Source of the DNA: Dysidea avara
Lineage: Eukaryota; Porifera; Demospongiae; Dictyoceratida; Dysideidae
DNA length: 64,000 nucleotides
Assembly: GCF_963678975.1 (NCBI RefSeq)
Contig: NC_089281.1
Coordinates: 8,333,277-8,397,276 of the forward strand
Reading direction: 5' to 3'
The notes beneath the pieces are model-generated. The model saw only the letters and a program-made list of their open reading frames with translations. It searched no databases and had not been told where the DNA came from. This document shows positions 1-11,203 of this stretch, piece after piece (positions within the stretch are counted from its first letter, which is position 1; each line of letters opens with the position of its first letter). The position numbers and the translations under genes were made by a program.

Positions 1-1174
1 CAAAAATACGGACGATTTCTGTTACGAAGGGAAGCCATCATGTGCTACCACCAAACCAACACTTCTTGCTATCAGCAAAGATGAATGGGACACAAAGGAG
101 GACACTGGCAAGTTCATGAAGGATGCATTGTATGTACTGCGGTATGCCAAAAGGCACCTCTCAGGCCGAAGCGACGTCAAACAGTGAAAAAATCAAGCCC
201 ATAGCCTCAGCCATTATCGAGTTACGTTTGTCTGAAGGCATCAGTCAGTTAGTCAGTTACTTACTCAGTCAGTCAGTAAAAAATTCCATTAAATATTTAA
301 AAAAAAAAATTCAGTAGCAACTTGTTAAAAGTGTTTCGGGTCAATCTAAAAGCTTGTTTGGGCTTAGTTTTACCTAACCAACACTGCCTCATCGTTGTCA
401 GGGAAACTTGAGGCTGTTTTTGGGTGATTTTATTTTGTGGGCCACACCTACTCCTTTGTGGTCCCTACTATACACTACTATCATAATGTATGATAGTAAC
501 ACTGGTACCTGCCCTACGGTGCAGGATTGTTTACAGTGTCATGTACTTTTAATCTTGTAGCTATCTAGTGACAAATAGTCCCTATATACACAGCATTGGA
601 AACACGACAAAAAGTCCCTATATACACAGCATTGGAAACACGAGTATATAACATAAAACATCATTTGTCTATACTTTAACCATATAGATAATCATACACT
701 ACAATAGTAGTGTATAGTAGGGACCACAAAGGAGTAGGCATGGCCCACAAAATAAAATCACTCAAAAAACAGCCTCAATTTTCCCTGACGACGATGAGGC
801 AGTATTGGTTAGGTAAAACTAAGCCAAAAAAGCTTTCAGATCAACCTAAAATGCTTTCAACAAGTTGCTACAGTATTTAAAAAAATATTTATTTAACGAA
901 TTTTCTACTGACTGACTGAGTAACTGACTGACTGATTCCTTCAGACAAGCGTAACTCAATAACGGCTAAGGCTATGGGCTTGATTTTTTCATTGTTTGAT
1001 GTCACTTCGGCCAGAGAGGTGCCTTTTGGCATACCGCAGTACGTACAATGCATTCTTCATGGACTTACCAGTGTCCTCCTTTGTGTGCCATTCATCTTTG
1101 CTGACAGCAAAAGTGTCGATTTGGTGGTAGCACGTGATGGCTTCCCTTCGTAACGGAAATCGTCTGTACTTTTC
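1..1174. repeat. Long inverted repeat (foldback-type), about 480-bp arms
   Basis: Bases 1-481 reappear as the reverse complement at about 704-1174 with scattered mismatches, leaving a 222-bp spacer. The inner edges read TGGTCCCTACTATA on the left and its complement on the right. The left arm starts at the window edge, so the outer end is not visible. The spacer holds a tandem duplication of about 35 bp (575-640, core CCCTATATACACAGCATTGG). The arms contain short ORFs with no recognisable product. A relative of the left arm lies at 6576-6955. Confidence 0.85.
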
Positions 1175-1560
1175 ATAGTGGCTGTTTTGATTGCAGAGGT
1201 GCTTTTCGAACAGTTATTAATTTGTACTGCTGTGTAACGGATTGAACATAGCCCACAACGAAGCGTAATGGATACTTCACTTTTCAGATGATAATTGATA
1301 TAACTGGGGCACGCGGCACCATTTCTTCAGTATGCGTGGATTGCAGAGGCGCTATTCAAACAGTTCTTGATTCAAAATGCTGTGTAATGCGTTGAACATA
1401 GCTGACAACGAAGTGTAATGGATACTTCACTTTTCAGACGATAATTGGGGCATGCAGCGTCATTTCAGATGCGGTATGCGTGGGTTCACCAGTCATAATA
1501 ATTATTTACAAAAAAAGTTAACAAACAAGTACACAGAAAAATTTGGAATTTTCAACGTTG
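1175..1560. repeat. Repeat body with internal about 115-bp direct duplication
   Basis: The segment at about 1188-1302 is repeated at about 1338-1450; both contain GATTGCAGAGG and end in TACTTCACTTTTCAGA. The region continues outward from the right arm of the preceding foldback. It resembles 7490-7700, which shares the GATTGCAGAG start and a late TCATAATTATGTTA-like stretch. I infer one dispersed element family. No coding potential is seen. Confidence 0.6.
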
Positions 1561-2064
1561 AGCTGAACCCTCAAAAACATTTAATAACTCATGGATGCAA
1601 TTACACACGATCTTGAAATTTGGCTCATTTGTAGTACTGCTTGATCCGCTAAAACTGTATATACTATAGAGTAGGGACCATATAGTCAGGGTTGTAAGCC
1701 TTTTAAAAAGGCCTTTTGTGCACTTTTGGATAAAAGCATGAAACTTGGCAAAAAGTTTGTGTGTATGACAAAGATTATTTTTTGATAGGGAGCCACCTCA
1801 GATTTGACCTTTGGTGACCTTTACAGGCAATTTAATGTTTAAAAACTGTCAGTTTTGTCTCTATTTCATGTTTGTATGATCCAAAATCCACAAACTTGGT
1901 GTCAAATTGAAGCATTTACCCTAAAGAATAAGTTGGCTTTTACAGAAAGTCTATAGTTTATTCTGTTCTAAAGTTACAATGATTTTTGTGATAAAATATG
2001 CCACTATTGTCTCCCGCCCACACACAGTTTTGAAATATGTACAGAAAGAAGGTTTACTTTTTCA

Positions 2065-2402
2065 ATACTTTTTATTATTTTTATTAAGGCTTTACAGCAC
2101 AAGTGCTGAAGGTCTGTAAGCCTGTTGCGTTTGAAAAGGTGGAGAAAGGAGAAAAAATCCAAGACTGGAATGACTTAGGCAGCCTCAAACCTGCAGCCAT
2201 CCGATTGATGCTCAAACGCTTACAGGAGTTTGCCAGGCAACCAGGATATTCATCTTCATGTATATGTATCCATAGGAACTCTAGAGAGTGACTTATTATC
2301 TCAAAGTGCCCCAGGTGGAGCCAAATGGACATTATTATATTAAGGCTTTACAGCACAAGTGCTGAAGGTCTGTAGGACACCTGGTCCTACACCCGGCCCT
2401 GT
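2065..2402 (-). repeat. Two direct copies of a retroposon-like 3' tail
   Basis: The motif GGCTTTACAGCACAAGTGCT followed by GAAGGTCTGTA occurs at 2087-2118 and again at 2343-2374. On the minus strand each copy runs into a TAATA-rich tail. That is how the non-LTR fragment at 32.9 kb also ends (TGCTGTAAAGTCTAATAATA), so I read these as 3' tails of retroposed sequences on the minus strand. The 225 bp between them are open in two frames but match nothing I recognise. From 2403 to about 3775 I see AT-rich DNA without genes. Confidence 0.45.
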
Positions 2403-3776
2403 TTAAAGTTGTTACGTAAAGTGTACTTATTCTGTATAACAATTTGACATGTTAAATAGGCATGATACTTAGGGATAGATCAATTGACTGCCATGGGTTA
2501 CATGCCCATGCAGGTCATTATTCTGAATGGCGGGTTTATGTACAAGGTACAATTTGTGTAAATTTTGCAAATTCTTGATACACTAAATTTTAGCTGCATG
2601 TTTTTGTTTGAATTCTCACATTTTGACTAAGCTTTCTGGAGTCTACTTTTATTGGATCATCATAGTGAAGACAATTGCTTGTGTTTTGTACACTAAAATT
2701 TGCAATTGCAGAAATTTCTGCTGTAGACTATTTAGATTTTATATGAACTCGCAAATATATAGTATCACTAATGTCTATCACTGAAGAATATTTGAAACCA
2801 CTGTGACACTATACAATAGCAACTCAGTATATTAGTGCATATCATACTATATAAGGCATTGTTCTTATTATATTTTTTAAAGCCATTACTGTGAAACCTC
2901 TCTAATTCAACACCTGTATCTAATCCAGAATATCTCTGTAATCTGACACCGTTTGCTGTACCAATGAAATAAGACTTTGTCTGTTTGATATTGCTTGATA
3001 ATCCAACATCCCCCACACAGGTTTTTGAGCAAAATAATGGGTGATACGGTAACTGATATATAATAGGAAAATTCTACACAGGCAACTAAACTAAGTAAAA
3101 TTGATTTATTGCTCATACATACTATATATAGGTACTGGTCATGGTACAGGTTTTAAATCAAAACATTTGTCCAAAATTAAAGTAGTGTGATGATTTGTGT
3201 TGTACATTTTAAAAATAAATTGTCTGGAATGTAGTATCTTAGTAGTTTTCTTAATTTTTATTTGCACAGTTTACTGTGTAATGTCAATAGGGGTGATCAG
3301 TATGTGCATATATTATAATGCTGTTTGGTTAGTGGTGTTTATATTTTAAATAAACCACCAATTCCTTTACTATCGTATTGCACCAGGTTAGTAAGCAATG
3401 CTTGTACTACCAATCACAACACACCAACATAATGCTTGGTATACTGTAATTCAGCTTAAGGATACACATAAAATGAGGCATTGTTACAGGGTGACAACTA
3501 AACATATACTGCATGCTTAAGTGTAGCTATACTGGCTATTTTATATTCCATAGACATTAGCACCATTTTAGCCAAATGTTCTATCTTATGTAGACAAGCA
3601 TGCAGTGCATTTTACTGTGCAATGTACTTGAAGTTAACTTTTATAGAAATGTGGTCTCTTAACACAGGTGGTCACTATATGACAGGTTCCACCTTACAAT
3701 TGTAAATGATATCACATATCTAACTCAGCATTTAATAATTATGTTGGAAATATAAGTCTGCCCTATGTTTAAGCAA

Positions 3777-4113
3777 AAGTACATAATATAGAGAGTAAGA
3801 GAGAGTGTCCTACTGCAATAGACTCCCAAAAGGCACTGAGTCAAGTGATGATGCAACAATCTTGTATCCACTCAGTGTGTTAAATGCTTTGATCTACAAC
3901 ATAAAGGGAACAACGCAAGAGACATAGTGTATTTCAGCAGAAATCATTGATGTGCAGTCCATTGACACCTATCAACAAGCCTTTCACTTAACTTGGAGTG
4001 TTAAAATAAAGCAAGAAATCCTGAAGTTTACTGACAACTTGACTCAGTGCCTTTCTAAGGGTTATATTGAGAGTTGGACACTCTCTCTTATATTTTATTA
4101 TTATGTACTCTTG
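3777..4113. mobile_element. Nested MITE with inverted ends AGTACATAATA
   Basis: The left segment 3777-3845 (AGTACATAATA, a GA-rich tract, GAGAGTGTCC, then AAGGCACTGAGTCAAG) is mirrored on the other strand at about 4028-4113. The arms are roughly 65 bp and imperfect, around a loop of about 190 bp. It lies inside the 3 kb element. Confidence 0.6.
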
Positions 4114-4471
4114 GTAAAAGTACCATACTGCATAGTGTGCATGGGTGGGAGAAAACAAGGCTACTTTTTGCTCTTATAAAAGGCTATAACTTTGCAATAG
4201 TAAAAGCTATGGACTTTCTTTAAATGTTAGTGTACTCTTCAGAGCAAGAGCATTAATTTGACACCAAGTTCGTGAATTTTGAACCATTTATAGGTGAGAC
4301 AGATGAAAAACTGACCATTTTTAAGCATTAAATTGGGTGTAAAGGTCACCAAAGGTCAAATCTGAGGTGGCTCCCTATCAAAAAATAACCTTTATGATAC
4401 ATACAAGCTATGTGGCAAGTTTCATGTTTTTATCCAAAAGTGCACAAAAAAGTCTTAGCATCCTAACTAAT

Positions 4472-4688
4472 AGCATATCGATAAAAAGTACTGAAACAAG
4501 CTGGAGTAGTGCACAATATTAAATCACAGTAAAGCAATGAGAAGTGTTATATCCCTACTGTGCATTTTCATAATGGTATCTTGAGCACAGTAGAAATATA
4601 CACTTCTTATTGTTTTACTGTGATTTAATATCGTGCACTACTCCAGTTTGTTTCAGTACTTTTTATCGATGTGCTATGGTCCCTACTC
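4472..4688. mobile_element. MITE, arms ATCGATAAAAAGTACTGAAAC
   Basis: The arms (about 4476-4562 and 4588-4672) are near-perfect inverted repeats with GATAAAAAGTACTGAAAC, GGAGTAGT and ATCCCTACTGTG. A related half copy lies at 5701-5812, starting TAGAGTAGGGACAG and carrying ATAAAAAGTACTGAAACAAG. The right end shares the TAGAGTAGGGACC terminus of the larger element. Confidence 0.7.
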
Positions 4689-4761
4689 TAGTTGAAAATT
4701 CAAAATTTTTCTGTGTACTTGTGTAATTATGTTTCAAGTACTGTGTATGTTACGTATGTGC

Positions 4762-4920
4762 TAAATGTGCAGAGCTATCTCCACATTAACTAAGTAATGG
4801 GAACAAAACATTAAACATCAGTGCCATTCATGTAACTCATATATATGTAGCATGCATGGTGATGTCACTTTTAAAGAATGTGAGCTGGGTGTACTCTATA
4901 AGTTAAGCCTTGCATGTACT
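4762..4920. repeat. Diverged copy of the MITE found at 54850-55081
   Basis: ATGTGCAGAGCTATCTCCAC followed by ATTAACTAA, then TAGCATGCATGGTGATGTCA, matches the complement of about 54880-55045 in the same order. Only one half is well preserved. 4920-5700 is AT-rich with no gene seen. Confidence 0.55.
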
Positions 4921-5700
4921 ATCCCACATGTTTACCACAAAGGTGTAAACAATAAATACAATGTTGGCATTAACTGTCATACAAGCTATACATGTAATGG
5001 CACTATTTCAGATTCTACATGACTTTTGATTTACTGACTACAAAAAAATACATTTGTACATAATGTAGCATGTAGCATCAGTATACACTGCCCTACAACA
5101 CTGGTAAGTTTCACATGTTATGCATTCAAGTAAGGTGATAGATTGTTGTGACTGATACCTGTGCATTCCTTACATGCCATTAGTAACACTATTTCTGTAT
5201 GCTTAATGATATCTAGCTTATTCTTATTCAGTGGTCAGCACTGAAGGTATGACAGCAACATGTGCTGCAGCCTTTGGATTACCTAACCTAGCAAACTGGA
5301 ACTTGAGACTATATACAATTACTTAACTTAGCTAACAATAAGGTGAAACAAAAAATGGACCAAAGCACCGAAGCAATTAATGTTAGCCTATATGATGTAG
5401 TTGGAATGGATTCAAACTACGTAGTTATCCATGCTTTTTTTGGCACTAAACAACATCAGAAACTCACTACTTTTCCAATAATACACCATGTGCTCACACT
5501 AGCACTTATAAACAAAAATAATTAGATCATGTGACTATCAAATGCAATAATAAAATTGCGTGCGGCTCTAAAATTATATGCGGGCAGGTGACAGGAAACA
5601 AAGAATCTACAATTGGTGGCCTAAGGTGTCCAGTGAGAGAATACTAAATGGTATAGTATGGCATGTATTATACAAATATAAGAAAAAGTTAGGAATTCTA

Positions 5701-5812
5701 AATTAGAGTAGGGACAGTGTATAGTGCTGCAATAAAAAGTACTGAAACAAGCTGGATCGGAGTAGTACGTAATGTCAAAATACTGTGAAACAATAAGAAG
5801 TGAATATCCCTA
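5701..5812 (+). repeat. Half copy of the AGTACTGAAAC MITE
   Basis: It begins TAGAGTAGGGACAG, contains ATAAAAAGTACTGAAACAAG and ends near ATATCCCTACTTG, matching one arm of the MITE at 4472-4688. Confidence 0.6.
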
Positions 5813-5954
5813 CTTGTTTGTGAAGTTTTTTTTGCAAGGTCGTGTCCACTAAATAGCCTGCTTTTTACAAAACCAGTCACAATATTTTAAAAGAGTTAAT
5901 CACAGCACTATTACTGGTACACTAAATTATTACTCATACAATAACAGCTGATCA

Positions 5955-6078
5955 GTGGGCGTGGCTCTACATAAGCCTGCAGACAATAATGGACATGGCT
6001 TTATGCATACCTACAAACTGATGAATGGGCGTGGCTACCATATGTCTAGACAGTAATTTATGTAAGTGGGCGTGGTTC
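5955..6078 (+). promoter_or_regulatory. Three GTGGGCGTGG boxes, about 40-70 bp apart
   Basis: GTGGGCGTGGCT occurs near 5956, GGGCGTGGCT near 6027 and GTGGGCGTGGTT near 6067. Such GC/CACCC boxes are known Sp/KLF-type sites, but no gene start is visible next to them, and they may simply be part of a repeat. Confidence 0.25.
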
Positions 6079-6344
6079 ATGAAAGAAGCAGGGCTACGCT
6101 ATGACATGTAGGAACATGTCCACATTTAATTTAGCACGTGGGGTCAGACTTGAATAATCTGTAAAGTGGGACCTGGATGACCTGACTCGGTTTACTAAAA
6201 CTATATTTATATACTTACACATTGCTATATACTTCACTGCGAGTTGCTCTCACTGATCAATATCAACAGCAAGTCACGTACGTGTGTATTCAAATAGTTT
6301 AGTGCAACCGGCAACCACGTGTATTCGAATAGTTTGATGCAATA

Positions 6345-6544
6345 TACCGTACAGCGTAATAATTCGACGGGAAATTTTGACGAATTCATTATTGTCAAAT
6401 ATTTACAAGGAAAATTTTGACGAATGTGCTGACTTCAGTATTCTAATTAACCAGTCACGTGAGCTTTGACAAGGAAAAAATTGACAAATTGCAAAAATTT
6501 GTCAAAATTCCCTCCCCCCCATTAAATTATTACGCTGTATGGTA
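6345..6544. mobile_element. 200-bp MITE with TA flanks (Tc1/mariner-like)
   Basis: The left end TACCGTACAGCGTAATAATT (6345-6364) matches the complement of AATTATTACGCTGTATGGTA (6525-6544) with one mismatch. Both ends carry TA, as expected for TA-target elements. The interior repeats AAATTTTGACGAAT. Confidence 0.7.
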
Positions 6545-6575
6545 CACTGGCAGATGGAAGCCGTACTGTAGTCTA

Positions 6576-7700
6576 TTAACACTCAGCGGTAGAACCTTGA
6601 CTGATGGCCATGGTAAAGAAGGATAAAAGGTAAGACAATAGCACAAGCATTGTATGTTTATCAATATACCAAAGGTTTTTCCTTAAGTGAGCTAGAAACA
6701 TTTCTGCGAAAGAATTAGGGCTGTAGCTGTAGCCGCTATGCTTGACTGAAGGCGTCGGGCAGGCAGGCAAACAGACAGACAGTAGAAAATTCCATTGAAT
6801 AATTAAAAAAAAAAATCTGTAGCAACTTGATGGAAACATTTTGGGTCGATCTGAAGACACTTCTGGGCTTGTGAGGAAAATTGCAGCAAGTTTTTGGGTT
6901 ATATTATATCACAGATCGCCCCCCCCCCCCCCACCTTCGATGTCCCTACTATACAATTGCCAAAACAGAATTCAAAGTTGTAACAAAAAAGGTTGTTGAA
7001 GCAAAAAAAAAAAAAAACTTGTAACCAAAAAAGTTGTCAAAGGAAAAAAAAATTAACCATAATGGTCAGGTAAAAAGAAAAAAGGCCATGCTACCACTGG
7101 GATTTGATCTGGATACTGAACACTCGCAAGTTCAACGCTCTACCACTTTGACCAAATGTGATCTATGGTTTACTTAAGACTATAAGTTGTTTATAAAGGC
7201 CAGCTTAAGTTGAATGGAAAGCTGTTTACTTGTGGTTTGCATGCAGTTTACAAAAAAATTCAAGCAAATTTTTGTCCACACCCTTGCACTAATCATGCTG
7301 TAAATGACGAACGACAGCAGTTAGAAGCTTCATTTAAAAACAATGCATTTCTTAGATGATGAGCACTTTGTTTGACACAACAACTGCTTTGATTCAGTCA
7401 TTGAGATAAACGTCTGACATCAAAGGAATGTAGACAGACAGGCAGACAGACGGCTTTTCAGCTATATATATACACCCGTATTTTCCATAGCAACTGGATT
7501 GATTGCAGAGACACTTCTCGTACTGTTCTTCATTTGTAACACTGTATAATGGGCGGGGCATTGCTGAAAACAAAGCATAATGGCTACCTCCCTGTTGGGA
7601 CATGTGTTCTGATGCAAGATTACTTTTATGGCATTCTGCACCATTCTTAATGCAGTATGTGCTGGTTCATTTGTCATAATTATGTTATAAAAAGAGTAAA
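6576..7700. repeat. Diverged relative of the 0-1.5 kb foldback family
   Basis: The stretch 6780-6955 (AGAAAATTCCATTGAAT, an A-run, GTAGCAACTTG, ending GTCCCTACTATA) parallels 280-475. 7430-7700 parallels 1160-1500. The middle holds a poly-C run (about 6908-6922), homopolymer A tracts and a tRNA-like stretch on the minus strand. Confidence 0.55.
7083..7154 (-). ncRNA. tRNA-like sequence (possible SINE head)
   Basis: On the minus strand TGGTCAAAGTGG resembles a pol III A box and GATCAAATCC a B box. Between them a 5-bp stem TGAAC/GTTCA closes a loop TTGCGAGT in the anticodon-arm position. I cannot build an acceptor stem or a good T stem, so this is not a functional tRNA. A tRNA-derived SINE remnant is plausible. 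Confidence 0.35.
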
Positions 7701-7747
7701 CAAAGAAGTGAAAGGAATTTTTAGAGATGAAGAAAATAAGTAGTGAG

Positions 7748-7888
7748 GAATAGCTAAAAGTGGTGAAACAAGGAAGGTTGCCTACACCTACAGATATACT
7801 AATCCTAATTCAGTCATGAAGTTTAGGGTCAACTAGCTTTGTAGGTATAGGCAACCTTCCTTCCCTGTTTCACCACTTTTTAGCTATT
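7748..7888. mobile_element. Small inverted-repeat MITE
   Basis: The arms 7748-7795 and 7837-7888 are complementary (GAATAGCTAAAA, GTGGTGAAACA, GGAAGGTTGCCTA, CACCTACA) around a loop of about 40 bp. No ORF. Confidence 0.7.
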
Positions 7889-7908
7889 CCCGTGTCACAA
7901 CTTTTTTA

Positions 7909-7965
7909 AACCAGGCGCACACCCACAGCCAGCCGAAGGCCGGCTGTGGGCGTGCGCCTGGTTTA
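7909..7965. repeat. 57-bp GC-rich palindrome (AAACCAGGCGCAC)
   Basis: AAACCAGGCGCACACCCACA then GCCAGCC, GAA and the complement GGCCGGCTGTGGG...CGCCTGGTTT form a nearly perfect hairpin in otherwise AT-rich DNA. The terminal motif recurs inverted at about 8653-8666 (GGCGCCTGGTTTT), so a 760-bp TIR element (7909-8666) is possible. Its interior has an ATCT microsatellite (7997-8035) and a 79-codon ORF (8114-8353) that I do not recognise. Confidence 0.6.
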
Positions 7966-8811
7966 CTGAAATTGTTTCCGTAAAAGTGTGTGTGTGTACC
8001 TATCTATCTATCTACCTATCTATCTATCTACCTATGTTTGTCCGTACGCACCCACGTGAGCAAAATCGTTTAATAACGGTAAAAGCAGCTTTTACGTAAG
8101 AAGTAAAAGTGAAATGAAGTCTGTATTAAACTTTTGCACAGGTGAACTTTGCTCTGAGGTGGTTTCTTTTCGGCGGACTGAAATACGGGTGTGGTGGCTT
8201 TCCTCAGACAACCTTCCCCTTGAGGTTTTCAGGCATTTAGCAACTGAAAAACAACGGTGCAAGCCTCGTACACTGCCAGGAATAGCTTATCGCTTCGAGT
8301 TGAAAGGGGGCGTATCCCTTACGTACGCGAACGAAAATGAAGAGCAGCTTTGAGGCTTTGTCGAGAGAATTTGTGGGAAAAAAACACGTTAGTCACACTA
8401 TAAAACAGTTTAGAAGATAGTTTTGTGTGTAATATGTTGGTAAAAGCGGTTTATTTAAAAAACGCTTCCTTAGCAGTGCATAGCAACGTAATTGAACGAA
8501 TTACGAATATTTCATGAATTACGAAATACGAGAAATAGCTAATTATATTATTGCACAACCCTAACTACCCTATTGTAAAGTAGTAATACATAGTTGGTTA
8601 ATTCATGGTAGTATATACTGTCTAGTTATTCCAGATGAGTTAGCTAGCTGCATGGCGCCTGGTTTTTAGAAGTAGCACAACATCAACTTGTTTTCTTTGA
8701 TTCTTAACCCAACTTAAATTTTTTTTTCTTTGTACTTGGGTTTATTAGAACATAAAGACATGCACTACAGGCATATGTTAGTTCTGTAATAATTTTTTTT
8801 TTGCACTGTAG

Positions 8812-9277
8812 GCACTACAACCAATGGCAACAGTACCAGTACAACCAATTGCAACAGTGGTATGTTACACTACTTAAACAATGTTACATATTTATGTGCA
8901 CGTTGATATTCCAGAACTTAGTGGTCGTGTTATTACTGGATTTATTTCTTCTGCACTGACAGTTGTTATTCTGCTACTTGCATTGCTATTGGTTTACATA
9001 GGAATTAAGTTTTACAAAAAGAGAAATCAGTAAGGAGTCTATAGATGTTTGATTAATTGGCATATACACATATTTCAGGATTGCTTCTACTAAATATAGC
9101 ATGAGAAAGGAGACACCACTAGACAGCATTAGTCATACTTCACTTGCCATTAGTGATACTTCACTTGGAATGTTAGAGAATGACTGGCGTAGGGAGACTC
9201 CAATAGATGTGTTGGACACACCAGCAAAAGCAAATGAAGAACTAAAATTAGACTATGTCATGCATACTACGGTTTAG
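8812..9277 (+). CDS. 3' end of a type I membrane protein gene (three exons)
   Basis: Three exons join in frame with canonical borders: 8812-8859, 8915-9029 and 9079-9277, with introns of 55 and 49 bp starting GTATGT and GTAAGG. The first gives a Thr/Ser/Asn-rich stalk (TTTNGNSTSTTNCNS), a likely glycosylated extracellular region. The second encodes a transmembrane helix (core VVILLLALLLVYIGIKF) followed by a basic stop-transfer YKKRN. The third gives a 66-residue cytoplasmic tail with repeated S/T-rich turns (HTSLAISDTSLGML), ending YVMHTTV and a TAG at 9275. The domain outside the membrane would lie upstream and I could not find it. The tail has two tyrosines but no clear ITAM/ITIM. I do not recognise the family. 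The matching phases make this more than a chance ORF, but a multi-copy or broken gene is possible. Confidence 0.6.
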
Positions 9278-9863
9278 TCATTAATGAGCTGGGTATTTAA
9301 GCTCCAATAGATACCTATTTAGAGACCTTTGGAATGATTATTGTGCCATTCCTTAGGTCTCTAAACTAGCACAGATGCCTGGATTTGTGCAATAACCTAT
9401 AGATAATTGGTAAAACCGTATCTCAAAATGTTAATGACAGTTAGTACAGCATTCATTACCAAATTAGTAGTGTTTATTTATTTGGGTATCTATATTGTCG
9501 TTAATGGATGTGCTGCAGTTGCAGAAGGCAATGCATGCATAACAATCAGTTACACAATACTGGTGATATGCTAATACCATCCCAACTTTGCCAACTAACT
9601 AATCTTCCAAAGAAGTCCTACAACTAGGTATTCAACTATTGAGAAAGGGTGTCTTGCCATGCATCAAACCAGTACCTTGATCAGAATCAAAAGGAAGTGT
9701 AGGGTTAACCAGAACTAGTACACACAACAAGGAGACTACAGTGGTTGGCTGTGTTCAATCGCCAAAGTTTGTCCAAAACTATTTGTAAATTGAGTTAGTG
9801 TGCCACGCTTAACAGTTCACACAGTTTTATATATAGTTTTATTATTCAGTTTTTAATGTTCAG

Positions 9864-9941
9864 GACCCTACAGGAACTACAACAGTGAGAGCAAGCTTTG
9901 CTTATATAGAAAATGTACAAAGATATTCATTGCCTATACAG
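9864..9941 (+). CDS. Possible isolated 26-codon exon
   Basis: TTCAG before and GTAATG after frame 78 bp that read as 26 sense codons (DPTGTTTVRASFAYIENVQR and six more), phase 0 on both sides. No partner exon was found on either side before the retroelement at 10.3 kb. It could belong to a neighbouring receptor-like gene or be chance. 9278-9863 holds only a small hairpin (GAGACCTTTGGAAT...ATTCCTTAGGTCTC, about 9319-9364). Confidence 0.25.
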
Positions 9942-10309
9942 GTAATGGGTACTTATTTCTAACACAAGGTAATTACTCTCACATGAATGTAATAAACTAC
10001 AGACAATAATTATATATTGTTAAAATGTCTCATGGTTCTCCTATCATACTCTTTACTTGTTCAGCTGTTTGAGAAAGTACATCCTTGTCCTTTCCTTTGT
10101 GATGTACTACAGTAAAACTGCACAGTCGTAGTGCTAGGCTCCACCTTAGCATTTCTTGTCTTTCAGCCATTTATTAAAATGTTTTCCAAGCAGTAAACAT
10201 ATTTGAAAGTTAACAAACAAGTATATAATAATTTATCCAGACCACTAGTTACATTTACAAAAGTAACTGTAACTAATTAGTTACTGCTAAATCTATATAC
10301 TACAACTCT

Positions 10310-10797
10310 GTCTGTAGGACAGCTATATATGCAGGGATAATATCCTAGCTGCTATACTCTTACTTGCTTCTTGGTTTGTGGGACTGGAAACTTCTAAACC
10401 TTCCCTGGTTTTGGCTTAATTGACTGACCCATTGGCTTAGGTGTACACTCTCATTCATACCAAGTTGACTTGTCTTGGTGTTCACTCACGTACATGTTAG
10501 ACCAGCTTCTCTTTAATGCTGTAGTACTTCAGAAATGTGCTTCAGGTGATCTGCTATAAACTATTAGGTCATCTATATATAGATAGGCTGCTGTAAATTG
10601 CTCCATTCCTCTAAGTACTTTGTGTACATTAGTCTTTGGAATGTATAGCTGGTAACCATCTCATTGAATACAAGCCAAATAGGGTGGCTTGGTATTTTAC
10701 TCTGATGACAGGTCCATAGTTGAAATAAAACATGCTTCACCAAGGCTGTCAATTACTTCACCTATCATCGGCATGGGATATGTAGTGTAGTAGGTAG
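10310..10797 (-). pseudogene. Ty3/Gypsy reverse transcriptase fragment (decayed)
   Basis: Reading the minus strand in patches gives the order of a Ty3/Gypsy RT: YPMPMIGEVIDSLG and STMDLSS near 10770-10690, the catalytic AAYLYIDDLIVYS at about 10575-10560, DHLKHISEVLQH and REAGLT near 10550-10495, and KFPVPQTKKQVRV near 10400-10360 leading to the RNase H linker. Frameshifts and stops separate the patches, so it is not functional. The copy is interrupted upstream by the 10.7 kb element starting at 10870; its further 5' part should lie beyond 21569. Confidence 0.75.
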
Positions 10798-11203
10798 GTG
10801 AAAAACATATTCACTTCTGGCAGAAAGCATAAAAACTGGTATTCTAGGGTTTTAGAATATGCTGATTTTCAGTGTTGGGCAAGTTACTTTGTAAAAGTAA
10901 CTAATTACATATCACTTGCAACTGAACTATTTAGTTACAGTTACATATTACTCATAAAATAAAGTAACTATAATAATATTACATATTATATTACTTTGTG
11001 TCCACAGCCTTAAGCTGTCACGTGTGAAACTACCACCTTATCACGTGACATGATTGCGTTGTTGGACAATGTGCAAATCTTGGTTATAAGTAAGAAGCTG
11101 GTGAATAAACTTCATTCATTACTTCGTTGTGGCTAGGCGTTACTCAGTGGATTACTAACGAGATTAGTAACTTCGTTACTTGTAGTAATAATATTACATA
11201 ATA

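Larger units (their letters stand above)
1668..4688. mobile_element. About 3 kb non-autonomous TIR element, ends TAGAGTAGGGACCATA
   Basis: The left end TAGAGTAGGGACCATA (1668-1683) matches the complement of TATGGTCCCTACTCTA at the right end (about 4673-4688). Just inside, 1713-2030 and 4130-4452 form long diverged inverted arms sharing motifs such as GGGAGCCACCTCAGATTTGA. No transposase is seen inside. Contents include two copies of a retroposon-tail motif (2084-2118, 2340-2374) and smaller MITEs. An alternative is several independent insertions of one MITE family rather than a single 3 kb unit. Confidence 0.55.

Noticed and set aside
7083..7154. Functional tRNA gene
   Set aside because: Box-like motifs and an anticodon-arm-like stem are present, but there is no acceptor or T stem; listed only as tRNA-like.
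8114..8353. 79-codon ORF between microsatellite and repeat
   Set aside because: It lies in a repeat bounded by AAACCAGGCGC ends and resembles no family I know; kept only as a note.
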